This document shows, one piece after another, positions 15,662 through 24,030 of a stretch of 64,000 nucleotides of DNA. The translations under genes and the position numbers were made by a program. The stretch spans positions 124,001 to 188,000 of the forward strand of contig JAXEIF010000029.1 in assembly GCA_034120015.1 (NCBI GenBank), written 5' to 3'. The DNA is from CALXOJ01 sp034120015 (lineage in GTDB: Bacteria > Spirochaetota > Spirochaetia > JAFGXN01). The notes below the pieces were generated by a model. The model was not told where the DNA came from. It did no database searches and worked only from the letters and a program-made list of their open reading frames with translations. How positions within the stretch are numbered: position 1 is the stretch's first letter; each line of letters opens with the position of its first letter.

Positions 15662-18358
15662 ATGAGAAGGTTCGGAAAGAGAGGACTGATTTTCGGATTA
15701 TTTCTTTTTATGGGATGTGTCGGTGCCGGATGGGATGTCCCCGAGCTTTTTGAAAAACAGCAGACGACCGATCTTTCCTGTTTTAAAGGTGACGGCGAAA
15801 AAGCTCTTGCCGGGTGTGATACCTATTGGGTCGGCGTCGGAATCAGCGATTCGACGGAATATCCGTCCGGACAGCTGTGCGGCGGTTATATCGAGTCCAG
15901 ACAGAAAACAGAGGGTATTTTTACCCGCCAATGGGTTCGGGCATTCGTTATCGCCGAAGGAAAAAACGGTCCCCGCATAGCGATACTGATTTCCGATGAT
16001 TGGGCTGTTTCACTGGAAATGCGGGCGGCTTTGATTGAAGAACTGTCAAAAAGCACGCAAAAAGGCAAAGACGGAACGGAGGTTTCTTTGTTGAATGACG
16101 GGTTGACTCCGTATTACAACGACCACAACGTTCTGCTGAATGCGACACACACACATACCGGAGTTATGGGCGATGCCCAACGTCATCAGTATAATATTTC
16201 AGCCGGCGGTTATAACGAAAATTTGATGATGATTACGGTTCGGGCGGCTGTCGAAGCGCTTGTCGAAGCACATCGGAATCTGGAACCGTGTACAATCGAA
16301 TTCTCCAAAGGAAAACTGACCGATACATACAATATCTCCAAAAACAGGTCGTTTACGGCTCACCTGAACAACGAAAGTGATATTTTCGATTACGGAATGA
16401 CACCGGAAGAATTTGATGCGTTGCCCGAAGAAGAGGAGAAAGAAGCCTACCGGACGCATGAAGAGGCGACCGACAAAATGATGTATCTGCTCCGTTTTCG
16501 GACGGTCGACGGTCGTGATAAGGGCGCTTTAAACTGGTTTTCGGTTCATCCGACTTCGATCAGTGCTTCGTTCGGAATGATTTCCGGTGACAGTAAAGGG
16601 TTTGCGGCTCAGATGTTTGAAAGCATGATGGGGTCATCGGTAAATACCGATTCGGGTTTTGTCGCCGGATTTGCCCAGAGCGCTTTGGGAGATGTCGACC
16701 CGTGCCGTACCATTTATCACCGGGATAAATTCGGCTACTCGATTGATGAGGAAGCCGAAAACGGAATTTATTCGGCACGGGCGCAGGCGGCAAAAGCAAT
16801 GGAATTATATATGAAGCCGCAGTTTGCTGTTAAAGGACCTGTTGCGTATGCGACACAGTGGGTGGCAATGGATCGGGTTTTCCTGGATGATGAATTTGCG
16901 TACAAACCGGATGTTTATCCGCCCCGAACCTGGCCTCCGGCAACGGGATGGAGTATGGCAAAGGGTGCCGAGATTCATCAGGTGACGATGCCTCCCGGAT
17001 TTGTCGAAGGAATGAGTCTGGAAAATGCAAAAAAACCCCGTCATGCTTTATTACCGTTGGTGCGTTGCCTGTTGGGGCCGTATAAAAATCTGGATACAAA
17101 ACACGGTTTGCCTAAAATATTTTCTCCTTCCGACGAGTTGAAAGCGGCGCACTTCCCGAAACCGATTTTAATGGCATCCGGTAATGCCAATCCGTCATGG
17201 ATGGATTTGGATCTTCCGTTTCAGATTTTTCGAATCGGAAATATTGCCGTTATCGGCGCTCCTTTCGAAACGACGACTGTGTCCGGTCGCCGTATACGGG
17301 CAGAGGTTAAAAAGGCATTGGAAAAGGCCGGTCAGCCGGTTGAAGAGGTAATTTACTGCGGTAATTCGAATGCTTACGTCGGTTATATGGCAACGCCGGA
17401 AGAATACCGTTTACAGCATTACGAGGGCGGCTCGACTGCTTACGGCATTAACCAGGTTCCTGCCTGTCAGCAGGAATTTAGCCGGCTTGCCGGAAAACTG
17501 GCTGACGGTCAAAGCGGACGTGTTCCCGGTGATCCGGATTGGATTGTGACATCACCGCGTCGTGTTCCCGCCGATAAAATTGTTTATGCCAAAGAAAAAA
17601 TTTACCCGGACCGTGTGCCGGCAGGGAAGGTGTTCGGAGAGCAGAAAAAACCTCTTGAAAAAAAAGAGTGGAAATCCGGAGAGGTATTTTCGGTTTCTTT
17701 TTATTCCGCACGTTTAAATACGGAAATTTTTCACAATGATTCGTATTTTTATATTCAAAGATACAGTCCGGAAAAGGCTGCCTGGGTGACCGAGACCGAC
17801 GATGATGATTTCAACACCAATCTGTACTGGAAAAAAACAACGAACCGGTATTCGACAGCCGATGTGATTTGGCGGATTCCTCCCGGAATCCGTGACGGTC
17901 TTTACCGCGTTGTTTATAAGGGAAGATTTCGAAAAACAGCAGATGTACGCGATGAAAACAGCATCGGATCGTTCACCGGTGTTTCCGAAGAATTTGAAAT
18001 TAAAGGGAGTGTTTATGCACCGTTATCCGGAACCGTGAGTCGGAAAGGAAACCGGATCGAACTCTCTTTCGGGGGCGACGTTAGCGGAGACCTGTTAACA
18101 TTTCGTCTGAAAGAAGGTTCCGGTGCGTTTGTCGGCAAAGCGATCGTCGATTTCGGAGACGGAACAAAGTATCCGATTTCGGCACTGATTGACGACGGAA
18201 GAACAATTCGGTTTCAGTCTCCGGATCGGAAAGTTTCGAAAATTGTTATAGAGTTTTCGGAAGCGTCGGACAACATTGCCGATTCTGTCGAAGCGTTTGA
18301 ATTTTATGATACCGGAATCGAGAACCGCGTTAAGAAGTTTGAACCGTTTTGCACATAG
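15662..18358 (+). CDS. Lipoprotein neutral/alkaline ceramidase
   Basis: 898 residues with the lipoprotein signal MRRFGKRGLIFGLFLFMGC. The body matches the neutral ceramidase family (PF04734): YWVGVGISD near the start, the zinc-binding NATHTHTG (His163, His165), the NRSFTAHLNNESD segment in the place of the catalytic serine motif, and near the C-terminal third YVGYMATPEEYRLQHYEGGST. A C-terminal Ig-like tail follows. These enzymes cut the amide bond of ceramide to sphingosine and fatty acid. As an outer lipoprotein it would act on host or dietary sphingolipids, or on those of neighbouring Bacteroidetes. GGGGG precedes the ATG. Its last 29 bases overlap the end of the opposing gene. Alternative: a related amidase on another lipid. 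Confidence 0.83.
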   Translation: MRRFGKRGLIFGLFLFMGCVGAGWDVPELFEKQQTTDLSCFKGDGEKALAGCDTYWVGVGISDSTEYPSGQLCGGYIESRQKTEGIFTRQWVRAFVIAEGKNGPRIAILISDDWAVSLEMRAALIEELSKSTQKGKDGTEVSLLNDGLTPYYNDHNVLLNATHTHTGVMGDAQRHQYNISAGGYNENLMMITVRAAVEALVEAHRNLEPCTIEFSKGKLTDTYNISKNRSFTAHLNNESDIFDYGMTPEEFDALPEEEEKEAYRTHEEATDKMMYLLRFRTVDGRDKGALNWFSVHPTSISASFGMISGDSKGFAAQMFESMMGSSVNTDSGFVAGFAQSALGDVDPCRTIYHRDKFGYSIDEEAENGIYSARAQAAKAMELYMKPQFAVKGPVAYATQWVAMDRVFLDDEFAYKPDVYPPRTWPPATGWSMAKGAEIHQVTMPPGFVEGMSLENAKKPRHALLPLVRCLLGPYKNLDTKHGLPKIFSPSDELKAAHFPKPILMASGNANPSWMDLDLPFQIFRIGNIAVIGAPFETTTVSGRRIRAEVKKALEKAGQPVEEVIYCGNSNAYVGYMATPEEYRLQHYEGGSTAYGINQVPACQQEFSRLAGKLADGQSGRVPGDPDWIVTSPRRVPADKIVYAKEKIYPDRVPAGKVFGEQKKPLEKKEWKSGEVFSVSFYSARLNTEIFHNDSYFYIQRYSPEKAAWVTETDDDDFNTNLYWKKTTNRYSTADVIWRIPPGIRDGLYRVVYKGRFRKTADVRDENSIGSFTGVSEEFEIKGSVYAPLSGTVSRKGNRIELSFGGDVSGDLLTFRLKEGSGAFVGKAIVDFGDGTKYPISALIDDGRTIRFQSPDRKVSKIVIEFSEASDNIADSVEAFEFYDTGIENRVKKFEPFCT

Positions 18359-19196
18359 ATGATAAGGTATGTGGAGCTGCTGTCGTGTCTTTGGGTTTTC
18401 GTCCCCGTTTCCGGGGGACGACGGCAGCAGGATCCGCATCCAGAATATACGGAATAATCAAAGAGCTGCTGGAAGCGCAAAGAATTGCCGACAAAGCCTT
18501 TCTTCCTCCATGCCGGACAATATGAGAAAGAAATTCTTTGATAAAAAAATAGTCCGGATGATAAGAATTGTGGTTCTCGATATATAAGTTGATATCCTTT
18601 AACAGGAAGGCTGTTTTTTCCTCGTCGATGCGGGCCTCGCGGAAGTAGAAGAGAATTCGATCCATGTTGATGCAGTGTTCCTGCGGCAGTGAATCCGGAG
18701 TCAGAAAACGGTATGCATAATTTGGGAAAAGGATTTCCGACAGATTATCTTTTATTTCATCCCATGAAAAAGCGAACAGTTGCAGAAGACGGGCTTTGAA
18801 AAGGAGCAGCGGAGCGTGCAAAACGTGTTCGATAAAATCGCGGGTTTCATTTCCGGAGCCGTAGATTTCAAAAATCAAATCAAAAATCGAACGGGGCGGA
18901 CGCTTGACGCAGTCATACATGAAATTCAGTACAAACATAATTTGGGCAACAGGTTCGCCGGGCATATCGATAGACGGGTATAAATCATCCGTCGACATCC
19001 GCAGGCGGTAGTAGGGACGTAACTTAAAAATACGCATAAATACAGGACTTAAAAAAGGGTCGTTTTCGAGAAGATTGATAAAAGATTTGATTCGGATTTT
19101 GACGGTTTCTCCGGTGGCTGTATTAACGGAATCGATAACACAGCAGATTGTTCTGACACTGTATCGGAACATGTCTTTATCATTCATTTTGTTCAT
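18330..19196 (-). CDS. Unknown cytoplasmic protein with AT-hook-like tail
   Basis: 288 residues, starting MNKMNDKDMFRYSV, with no signal peptide. It is mostly helical, with many aromatic residues. Near the C-terminus (about 264-270) is PRKRGRKPKDT, like an AT-hook that inserts into the minor groove of A/T-rich DNA. No family is recognised. No Shine-Dalgarno precedes the ATG; a GATAAT box lies five bases upstream, so the message may be leaderless. The 3' end overlaps the ceramidase gene by 29 bases on the other strand. A second ATG nine bases inside gives an alternative start. Confidence 0.6.
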   Translation of the reverse strand: MNKMNDKDMFRYSVRTICCVIDSVNTATGETVKIRIKSFINLLENDPFLSPVFMRIFKLRPYYRLRMSTDDLYPSIDMPGEPVAQIMFVLNFMYDCVKRPPRSIFDLIFEIYGSGNETRDFIEHVLHAPLLLFKARLLQLFAFSWDEIKDNLSEILFPNYAYRFLTPDSLPQEHCINMDRILFYFREARIDEEKTAFLLKDINLYIENHNSYHPDYFFIKEFLSHIVRHGGRKALSAILCASSSSLIIPYILDADPAAVVPRKRGRKPKDTTAAPHTLSSMCKTVQTS

Positions 19197-19300
19197 ATAA
19201 TATTATCGATATTTTGTCTCTAAAAAAACATAAAATAAAATTCGTTATTTTTCTTTTTTTGCCGAAATAAACTATATATCGGAAATGACAAGGAGATTCT

Positions 19301-19837
19301 ATGAGATATACGGGATTTGAAGCCATCGATTCTGTCGAAGAGTACCGTGATACCGCTTTAAAGGCAATCGATTTGTTTCAGTCATCTCAACAGGAAGATG
19401 CACTTTGCTATTTCGAACGACTGCGGGAAGTGAATCCGGAGAACAGCGTTATTGCCGAGGTTCTTACTTATTTGTACACACAAATGGGGATGGCTGAGGA
19501 AGCTGACAAGGAATTTGCCCGCTACTGCGATTTAATGCGTGCACGCGGACGGTATATTATTTTCGACCAGCCGCAGACCTGGGAAGAGCTTGTCATTGAG
19601 GCTAAAAAAGATAAGAAATTAAAGTCGACTGTCAAAAATATTCTGAACCGCAAAGAAAAATCGGAAAACCCGATTGAAGATATCGAGAAAGTCTCCATGC
19701 AGGGTGTTATTTACATGAACAATGGAAAATATGCAGAGGCCGAGGCACTGTTTCTGGAGTATCGGGAAATGTATATTCGCGATTTCGGTGGCGGTCGGCG
19801 GATTATTCCGCTTTATTCGGAGACTGTTTCCGATTAG
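19301..19837 (+). CDS. TPR-containing protein of unknown function
   Basis: 178 residues from ATG 19301 with AAGGAG upstream. Two TPR-like regions are visible: about 20-75 (ALKAIDLFQSSQQEDALCYFERLREVNP) and about 130-165 (MQGVIYMNNGKYAEAEALFLEYREMY). No signal peptide, so cytoplasmic. Its last 35 bases overlap the 3' end of pyrG on the other strand. Function unknown; TPRs mediate protein contacts. Confidence 0.7.
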   Translation: MRYTGFEAIDSVEEYRDTALKAIDLFQSSQQEDALCYFERLREVNPENSVIAEVLTYLYTQMGMAEEADKEFARYCDLMRARGRYIIFDQPQTWEELVIEAKKDKKLKSTVKNILNRKEKSENPIEDIEKVSMQGVIYMNNGKYAEAEALFLEYREMYIRDFGGGRRIIPLYSETVSD

Positions 19838-21449
19838 CCTGATTGTCGAGGGCTGCTTTCACAAATTCACGAAATAAAGGACCGGCTTTCGTCGGGCGTG
19901 AGGTAAATTCCGGGTGGAACTGGACGCCCGTGCTCCACGGATGATCGGGCCATTCCACACTTTCAACGAGTTCGTTGTCCGGTGTTGTACCGCTGATAAT
20001 AAGACCCTTTTGCTGCAGTTCCTGTTTGTAGCGGTTGGAGACTTCATAGCGGTGACGGTGGCGTTCCCAAATCGATTCCGATTTGTAAGCTTCATAAATC
20101 TTCGTGCCTTTTTGAACTTTCGACTCGCTTAATCCGAGGCGCATTGTTCCGCCGTATTGCGTGACATCGACCTGTTCTTCAAGCAGCGAGACAACACAGT
20201 GTTGCCCGTCGGGGCGGAATTCGGAGCTGTTGGCATCTTCGTAACCGAGAACGTTGCGGGCATATTCGATAACCATAATCTGCATTCCGAGACAAATTCC
20301 CAAAAAAGGGATTCTGTTTTCACGTGCATAGCGGGCCGCTTTCACCATCCCGTTGATGCCCCGTTCTCCGAAGCCGCCGGGGATCAGTATGGCATCGATA
20401 TCATCGAACAAAGCGTTGAACTCTTCGTCCGATAATTTTTCGGCTTCCTCGGAGTCGATTTTTTTAAAAGAAATTTTTGCTTTGTTTTCGAAGCCTCCGT
20501 GGCGGACAGCTTCATCGATGGATTTGTAGGCATCTTCCAGTTGAATGTATTTTCCTACCATCGCAATGCGAACCCGCCTGTCGGTGTGTTTGAGAGTATT
20601 GACAATAGTCTCCCACTTGGTTAAATCGGGAATACGCGGTATGACTCCCATTCGGGAGAGAATGGCTTCGTTGATCCCTTCCTTCCAGTAATTAATAGGA
20701 ATTTCGTATATCGTGTAAGTCGCATCATGTCCGGAAATAACAGCATCTTCGTTGATATTGGTGAAAAGAGCCAGCTTTTTTTTCTGATCCGGTTCCATCG
20801 GTTCCGTGCATCGGCAGATGAGAACCTGAGGCTGGATACCGATTTCTCTCATGGCTTTGACTGTGTGCTGAGTCGGTTTCGTTTTGACTTCTCCGCAGCT
20901 GACAACGGGCAAAAGCGACAGATGTACGGAAAGCGCATTTTGAGATGTTTTTTCATGGATAATCTGACGAATGGCTTCCAAAAAGGGAATCGATTCGATA
21001 TCGCCGACGGTTCCTCCGACTTCGACAACAGTGAAATCGACATCGGGTTTCTCTCCGATCAGATAGATGCGGCGTTTAATTTCATCCGTAATATGGGGGA
21101 CAACCTGAACGCATTTTCCGAGATATTTGCCGTGACGTTCCCGACGGATAACTTCTTCGTAAATTTGTCCTGTTGTAATCGAGTTGTCTTTAGAGTATGA
21201 TGCGGACGTAAAACGACCGTAGTTGCCGAGATCGAGATCGGTTTCGGCTCCGTCATCCGTAACATAAACTTCTCCGTGCTGATAAGGGCTCATTGTTCCC
21301 GCATCGACATTCAGATAAGGATCGATTTTCAGCATGCGAACCGAAAAATTCTGTGCTTCGAGCAGAGCCGCAATGGAAGAAGCCGCAACACCTTTGCCCA
21401 GGCTGGAGCAGACGCCGCCTGTTACGAAAATATATTTATTCAAACTCAT
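19803..21449 (-). CDS. pyrG: CTP synthase
   Basis: 548 residues, full length. The N-terminal amidoligase domain begins MSLNKYIFVTGGVCSSLGKG and contains the ATP/UTP-binding segments (EVGGTVGDIESIPF). The C-terminal class I glutaminase has the nucleophile Cys386 in GICLGMQ, and VQFHPEF carries the catalytic His. It makes CTP from UTP and glutamine. The ATG has no Shine-Dalgarno; a TATTTT box ends six bases upstream, so the message is probably leaderless. Its 3' end overlaps the TPR gene. It is divergent from the small zinc-ribbon gene at 21518. Confidence 0.96.
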   Translation of the reverse strand: MSLNKYIFVTGGVCSSLGKGVAASSIAALLEAQNFSVRMLKIDPYLNVDAGTMSPYQHGEVYVTDDGAETDLDLGNYGRFTSASYSKDNSITTGQIYEEVIRRERHGKYLGKCVQVVPHITDEIKRRIYLIGEKPDVDFTVVEVGGTVGDIESIPFLEAIRQIIHEKTSQNALSVHLSLLPVVSCGEVKTKPTQHTVKAMREIGIQPQVLICRCTEPMEPDQKKKLALFTNINEDAVISGHDATYTIYEIPINYWKEGINEAILSRMGVIPRIPDLTKWETIVNTLKHTDRRVRIAMVGKYIQLEDAYKSIDEAVRHGGFENKAKISFKKIDSEEAEKLSDEEFNALFDDIDAILIPGGFGERGINGMVKAARYARENRIPFLGICLGMQIMVIEYARNVLGYEDANSSEFRPDGQHCVVSLLEEQVDVTQYGGTMRLGLSESKVQKGTKIYEAYKSESIWERHRHRYEVSNRYKQELQQKGLIISGTTPDNELVESVEWPDHPWSTGVQFHPEFTSRPTKAGPLFREFVKAALDNQANRKQSPNKAE

Positions 21450-21455
21450 ACTATA

Positions 21456-21484
21456 AAAATATTAGAAATATCAAATTTTTGCAA
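21456..21484 (-). promoter_or_regulatory. Promoter for pyrG, placed for a leaderless mRNA
   Basis: On the minus strand TTGCAA (21484-21479), 17-base spacer, TATTTT (21461-21456), then six bases to the ATG at 21449. The -35 hexamer is self-complementary. Confidence 0.5.
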
Positions 21485-21517
21485 TGGAATTTTTAAATTT
21501 TTACGGTATAATGAGAC

Positions 21518-21793
21518 ATGGGTGATTGCTATCAATGCGGAATGAAATTTCCGGAAGGAAAAATCGGCAGAACGGAAGAATGTGCTTCCTGCGGACGGCC
21601 TCTGCATGCCTGCCGCAATTGTATTTTTTATGATACAGCAGCGTCGCACCAATGCCGTGAGGATGCGGCCGAGCCTGTAACCGATAAAGAAAGTGCCAAT
21701 TTTTGCGACTATTTTCGGCCCGAAAACAGAGAGAAAGAAAAAACGGATTCGGCGGACGATGCCCGTCGACGGTTTGACTCTCTTTTTCGATAG
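21518..21793 (+). CDS. Small cysteine-rich zinc-ribbon protein
   Basis: 91 residues with paired cysteines (YQCG preceded by Cys4, CASCGR, CRNC, HQC and NFCDYF), enough for two zinc sites. Similar small proteins occur in other anaerobes, but I know no assigned function. A TATAAT box (21507-21512) lies five bases before the ATG and no Shine-Dalgarno is seen; the -35 is weak. The next gene, rlmKL, starts eight bases after its stop with its own AGGAG site, so the two are probably in one operon with dsbD. Confidence 0.75.
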   Translation: MGDCYQCGMKFPEGKIGRTEECASCGRPLHACRNCIFYDTAASHQCREDAAEPVTDKESANFCDYFRPENREKEKTDSADDARRRFDSLFR

Positions 21794-21801
21794 GAGACTG
21801 C

Positions 21802-24030
21802 GTGATTTATCGTTTTTACATGACCTGTCCTGCTTACTGTGAAGAATTGCTGAGAAAAGAAATCGAGAATGCGGGAGGAGTCGATATTAAGACCCGTATC
21901 CGATCCGTTACTTTCGGAGGGACACGGGAAGTCGGGTATCGTTTGTGCCTGTATTCGGCTTACGGAAATGCCCTGTATCGAATTCTGACGGAAGGACATG
22001 CCGGGCGAAAAGAGGAGATTGTCCGTCTGGCGACCGAAGTGGAGTGGGAAAATATTTTTTCGGAAGATGCATCATTTTCGGTGACCTGCAAACTGGCATC
22101 CAATAACAGTACGGCAATTACCGATTCGCGTTACGGGGCTCTGCTCTTAAAAGATTGTGTTTGTGACCGCTTTCGCGATGTGTACGGGCGTCGTCCTTCA
22201 GTTAATACCGACAATCCCGATGTGAAGCTTCATTTGCAGATTGTTCATGCCCACGCTCTGATTTGCGTCAACTGGTCCGGAGAAACGCTCAACCGCCGGG
22301 GATACCGTCCGATGGGCGTCGAAGCTCCTTTAAAAGAGAATACGGCCGCGGCTGTGATTGCCCGCTGCCGCAAACCGCTGTCGGCCGCCGAATTTGTCGT
22401 CGATCCGATGTGCGGCAGCGGGACGCTGTTAATCGAGGCGGCAATGGCCGAATCCGGTATTCCGGCCGGGCTGTTGCGAAGCCGCCGTTCCCGCGGTTTC
22501 GGTTTTCAAACGCTGAAAGATTTCGATCGCAGTTTGTGGGATCGTTTGCGCGCCGAAGCCGAAAAGGCGGTTTCCAAAGGAAACGGCGCCGCCGGACGTT
22601 CCCGGGTTCGTTATTTCGGATTTGACATCGACCGGCGGGCGGCGGAGGCGGCGCGGCAAAACGCAGCGGCTGCCGGATTGGCCGACCGCATTGTGATTCG
22701 GCAGGCCGATTTTCATACGCTGACCGCCGATGCCTTTCCCGATGACTGGAGCCCCGAAAAGACCTGTCTTGTGGTCAATCCGCCGTACGGAGAACGGCTG
22801 GGGGACAAAGCAACCGTACCGGATTTGTATCGCGATTTCGGTAACTGTCTGCGTGAGGTATTTCCCGGATCGGTTGCCTGCATTTTGTGCGGTGATGCAT
22901 CGCTGGCGGCGGCTGTCGGGTTGAAGGCAGCAAAGACGGCGCCGTTTCGTAACGGAGCACTGGAAACCGTTTTGGCTGTCTATCCGATTTTTTCGGAATC
23001 TCAACGGAACGCTTCCCGTTTGGCGGTCGAATCGAAACTGTCGGCCGTTCATTCGGGGGAGGCGCTGTCTGACGGAAGCCTGATGTTTGTCAACCGTTTG
23101 AAGAAAAACAGCAAAGAGTGGAAAAAAACGGCCGTCTCTCGGACAACTTCCGTTTACCGTCTTTACGATGCCGATATGCCCGAATATAACGCCTCTGTCG
23201 ATATTTACACTCCGGTTGAAGGCGATGACTGTTCGCCCCGCATTTATGTGAGCGAATACACCCCGCCTTCGTCGGTTTCCGAAGAATCGCGGCAAAAGCG
23301 GTTGAACGAAATGATCGACGGGCTTCTCTTCTTTTTCAAAACTGATCGCCGGCACCTTTATCTGCGAACCCGTTTCCGACAGAAAAACGGAGCGGTGTAT
23401 GAAAAGCTGAGCGACGAGTCGGCGCTGTTTGTGATTGCCGAAGAAGGCCTGCGTTTTGAAGTCAATTTATCGGATTATCTCGATACCGGTATTTACCCGG
23501 ATCACCGGCCGTTGCGCCGGATTCTGCGCAAAGAAGCATCGGGGAAACGATTTTTGAATCTGTTTTCATATACGGCGACCGCCAGCGTTTGCGTCGCTGC
23601 CGGCGGTGCCGTTCGGGTGGTTTCGGTCGACGCTTCTGCCCGTTATTTGGAAACGGGAAAGCGCAATTTTGAGTTAAACGGTCTTTCACCCGAAAATGCC
23701 GTTTGGATCAGGAGTGATGTCATGAAATTTCTGAGAGAAGACACTGCCGTCTTCGATCTTATCTATCTCGATCCGCCTACTTTTTCCAATTCAAAAAGTG
23801 CCCGTGATGACTTTGATTTGCAGACGGCGCAATGCGAGCTGATTGATCTCTGCATGAAGCGGCTTGTAAAAGGAGGTGTTCTCTATTTTTCCAATCATTT
23901 TCGGAAATTTGTTCCCGATGAACGGATGACGGAAAAATGGATGCCGGAAGAAATAACCGAAGCGACTTTCGATCCGGATTTTCGGCGGAATCGAAAAATT
24001 CACAGATGCTGGAGGTTTGATAAAAAATGA
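21802..24030 (+). CDS. rlmL: Bifunctional 23S rRNA methyltransferase RlmKL
   Basis: 742 residues from GTG 21802 with TAGGAG upstream. Domains in order: a THUMP domain (about 45-155), the RlmL methyltransferase with SAM motif VDPMCGSGTLLIEAAM and catalytic NPPYGERLG, then the RlmK half with FLNLFSYTATASVCVAAGG and LDPPTFSNSK. In E. coli the fused enzyme makes m2G2445 and m7G2069 in 23S rRNA. Length and order fit the E. coli RlmKL type. Its stop overlaps the dsbD start by four bases (ATGA). Confidence 0.93.
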   Translation: MIYRFYMTCPAYCEELLRKEIENAGGVDIKTRIRSVTFGGTREVGYRLCLYSAYGNALYRILTEGHAGRKEEIVRLATEVEWENIFSEDASFSVTCKLASNNSTAITDSRYGALLLKDCVCDRFRDVYGRRPSVNTDNPDVKLHLQIVHAHALICVNWSGETLNRRGYRPMGVEAPLKENTAAAVIARCRKPLSAAEFVVDPMCGSGTLLIEAAMAESGIPAGLLRSRRSRGFGFQTLKDFDRSLWDRLRAEAEKAVSKGNGAAGRSRVRYFGFDIDRRAAEAARQNAAAAGLADRIVIRQADFHTLTADAFPDDWSPEKTCLVVNPPYGERLGDKATVPDLYRDFGNCLREVFPGSVACILCGDASLAAAVGLKAAKTAPFRNGALETVLAVYPIFSESQRNASRLAVESKLSAVHSGEALSDGSLMFVNRLKKNSKEWKKTAVSRTTSVYRLYDADMPEYNASVDIYTPVEGDDCSPRIYVSEYTPPSSVSEESRQKRLNEMIDGLLFFFKTDRRHLYLRTRFRQKNGAVYEKLSDESALFVIAEEGLRFEVNLSDYLDTGIYPDHRPLRRILRKEASGKRFLNLFSYTATASVCVAAGGAVRVVSVDASARYLETGKRNFELNGLSPENAVWIRSDVMKFLREDTAVFDLIYLDPPTFSNSKSARDDFDLQTAQCELIDLCMKRLVKGGVLYFSNHFRKFVPDERMTEKWMPEEITEATFDPDFRRNRKIHRCWRFDKK

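Noticed and set aside
21450..21455. TATAGT directly before the pyrG ATG as the -10 box
   Set aside because: It would put the start site inside the coding region; the TATTTT box six bases further upstream with TTGCAA at 17 bases fits better.
22429..23355. Open frame of 308 codons antisense to rlmKL
   Set aside because: Shadow of a well-supported methyltransferase gene; no ribosome-binding site or recognisable domain.
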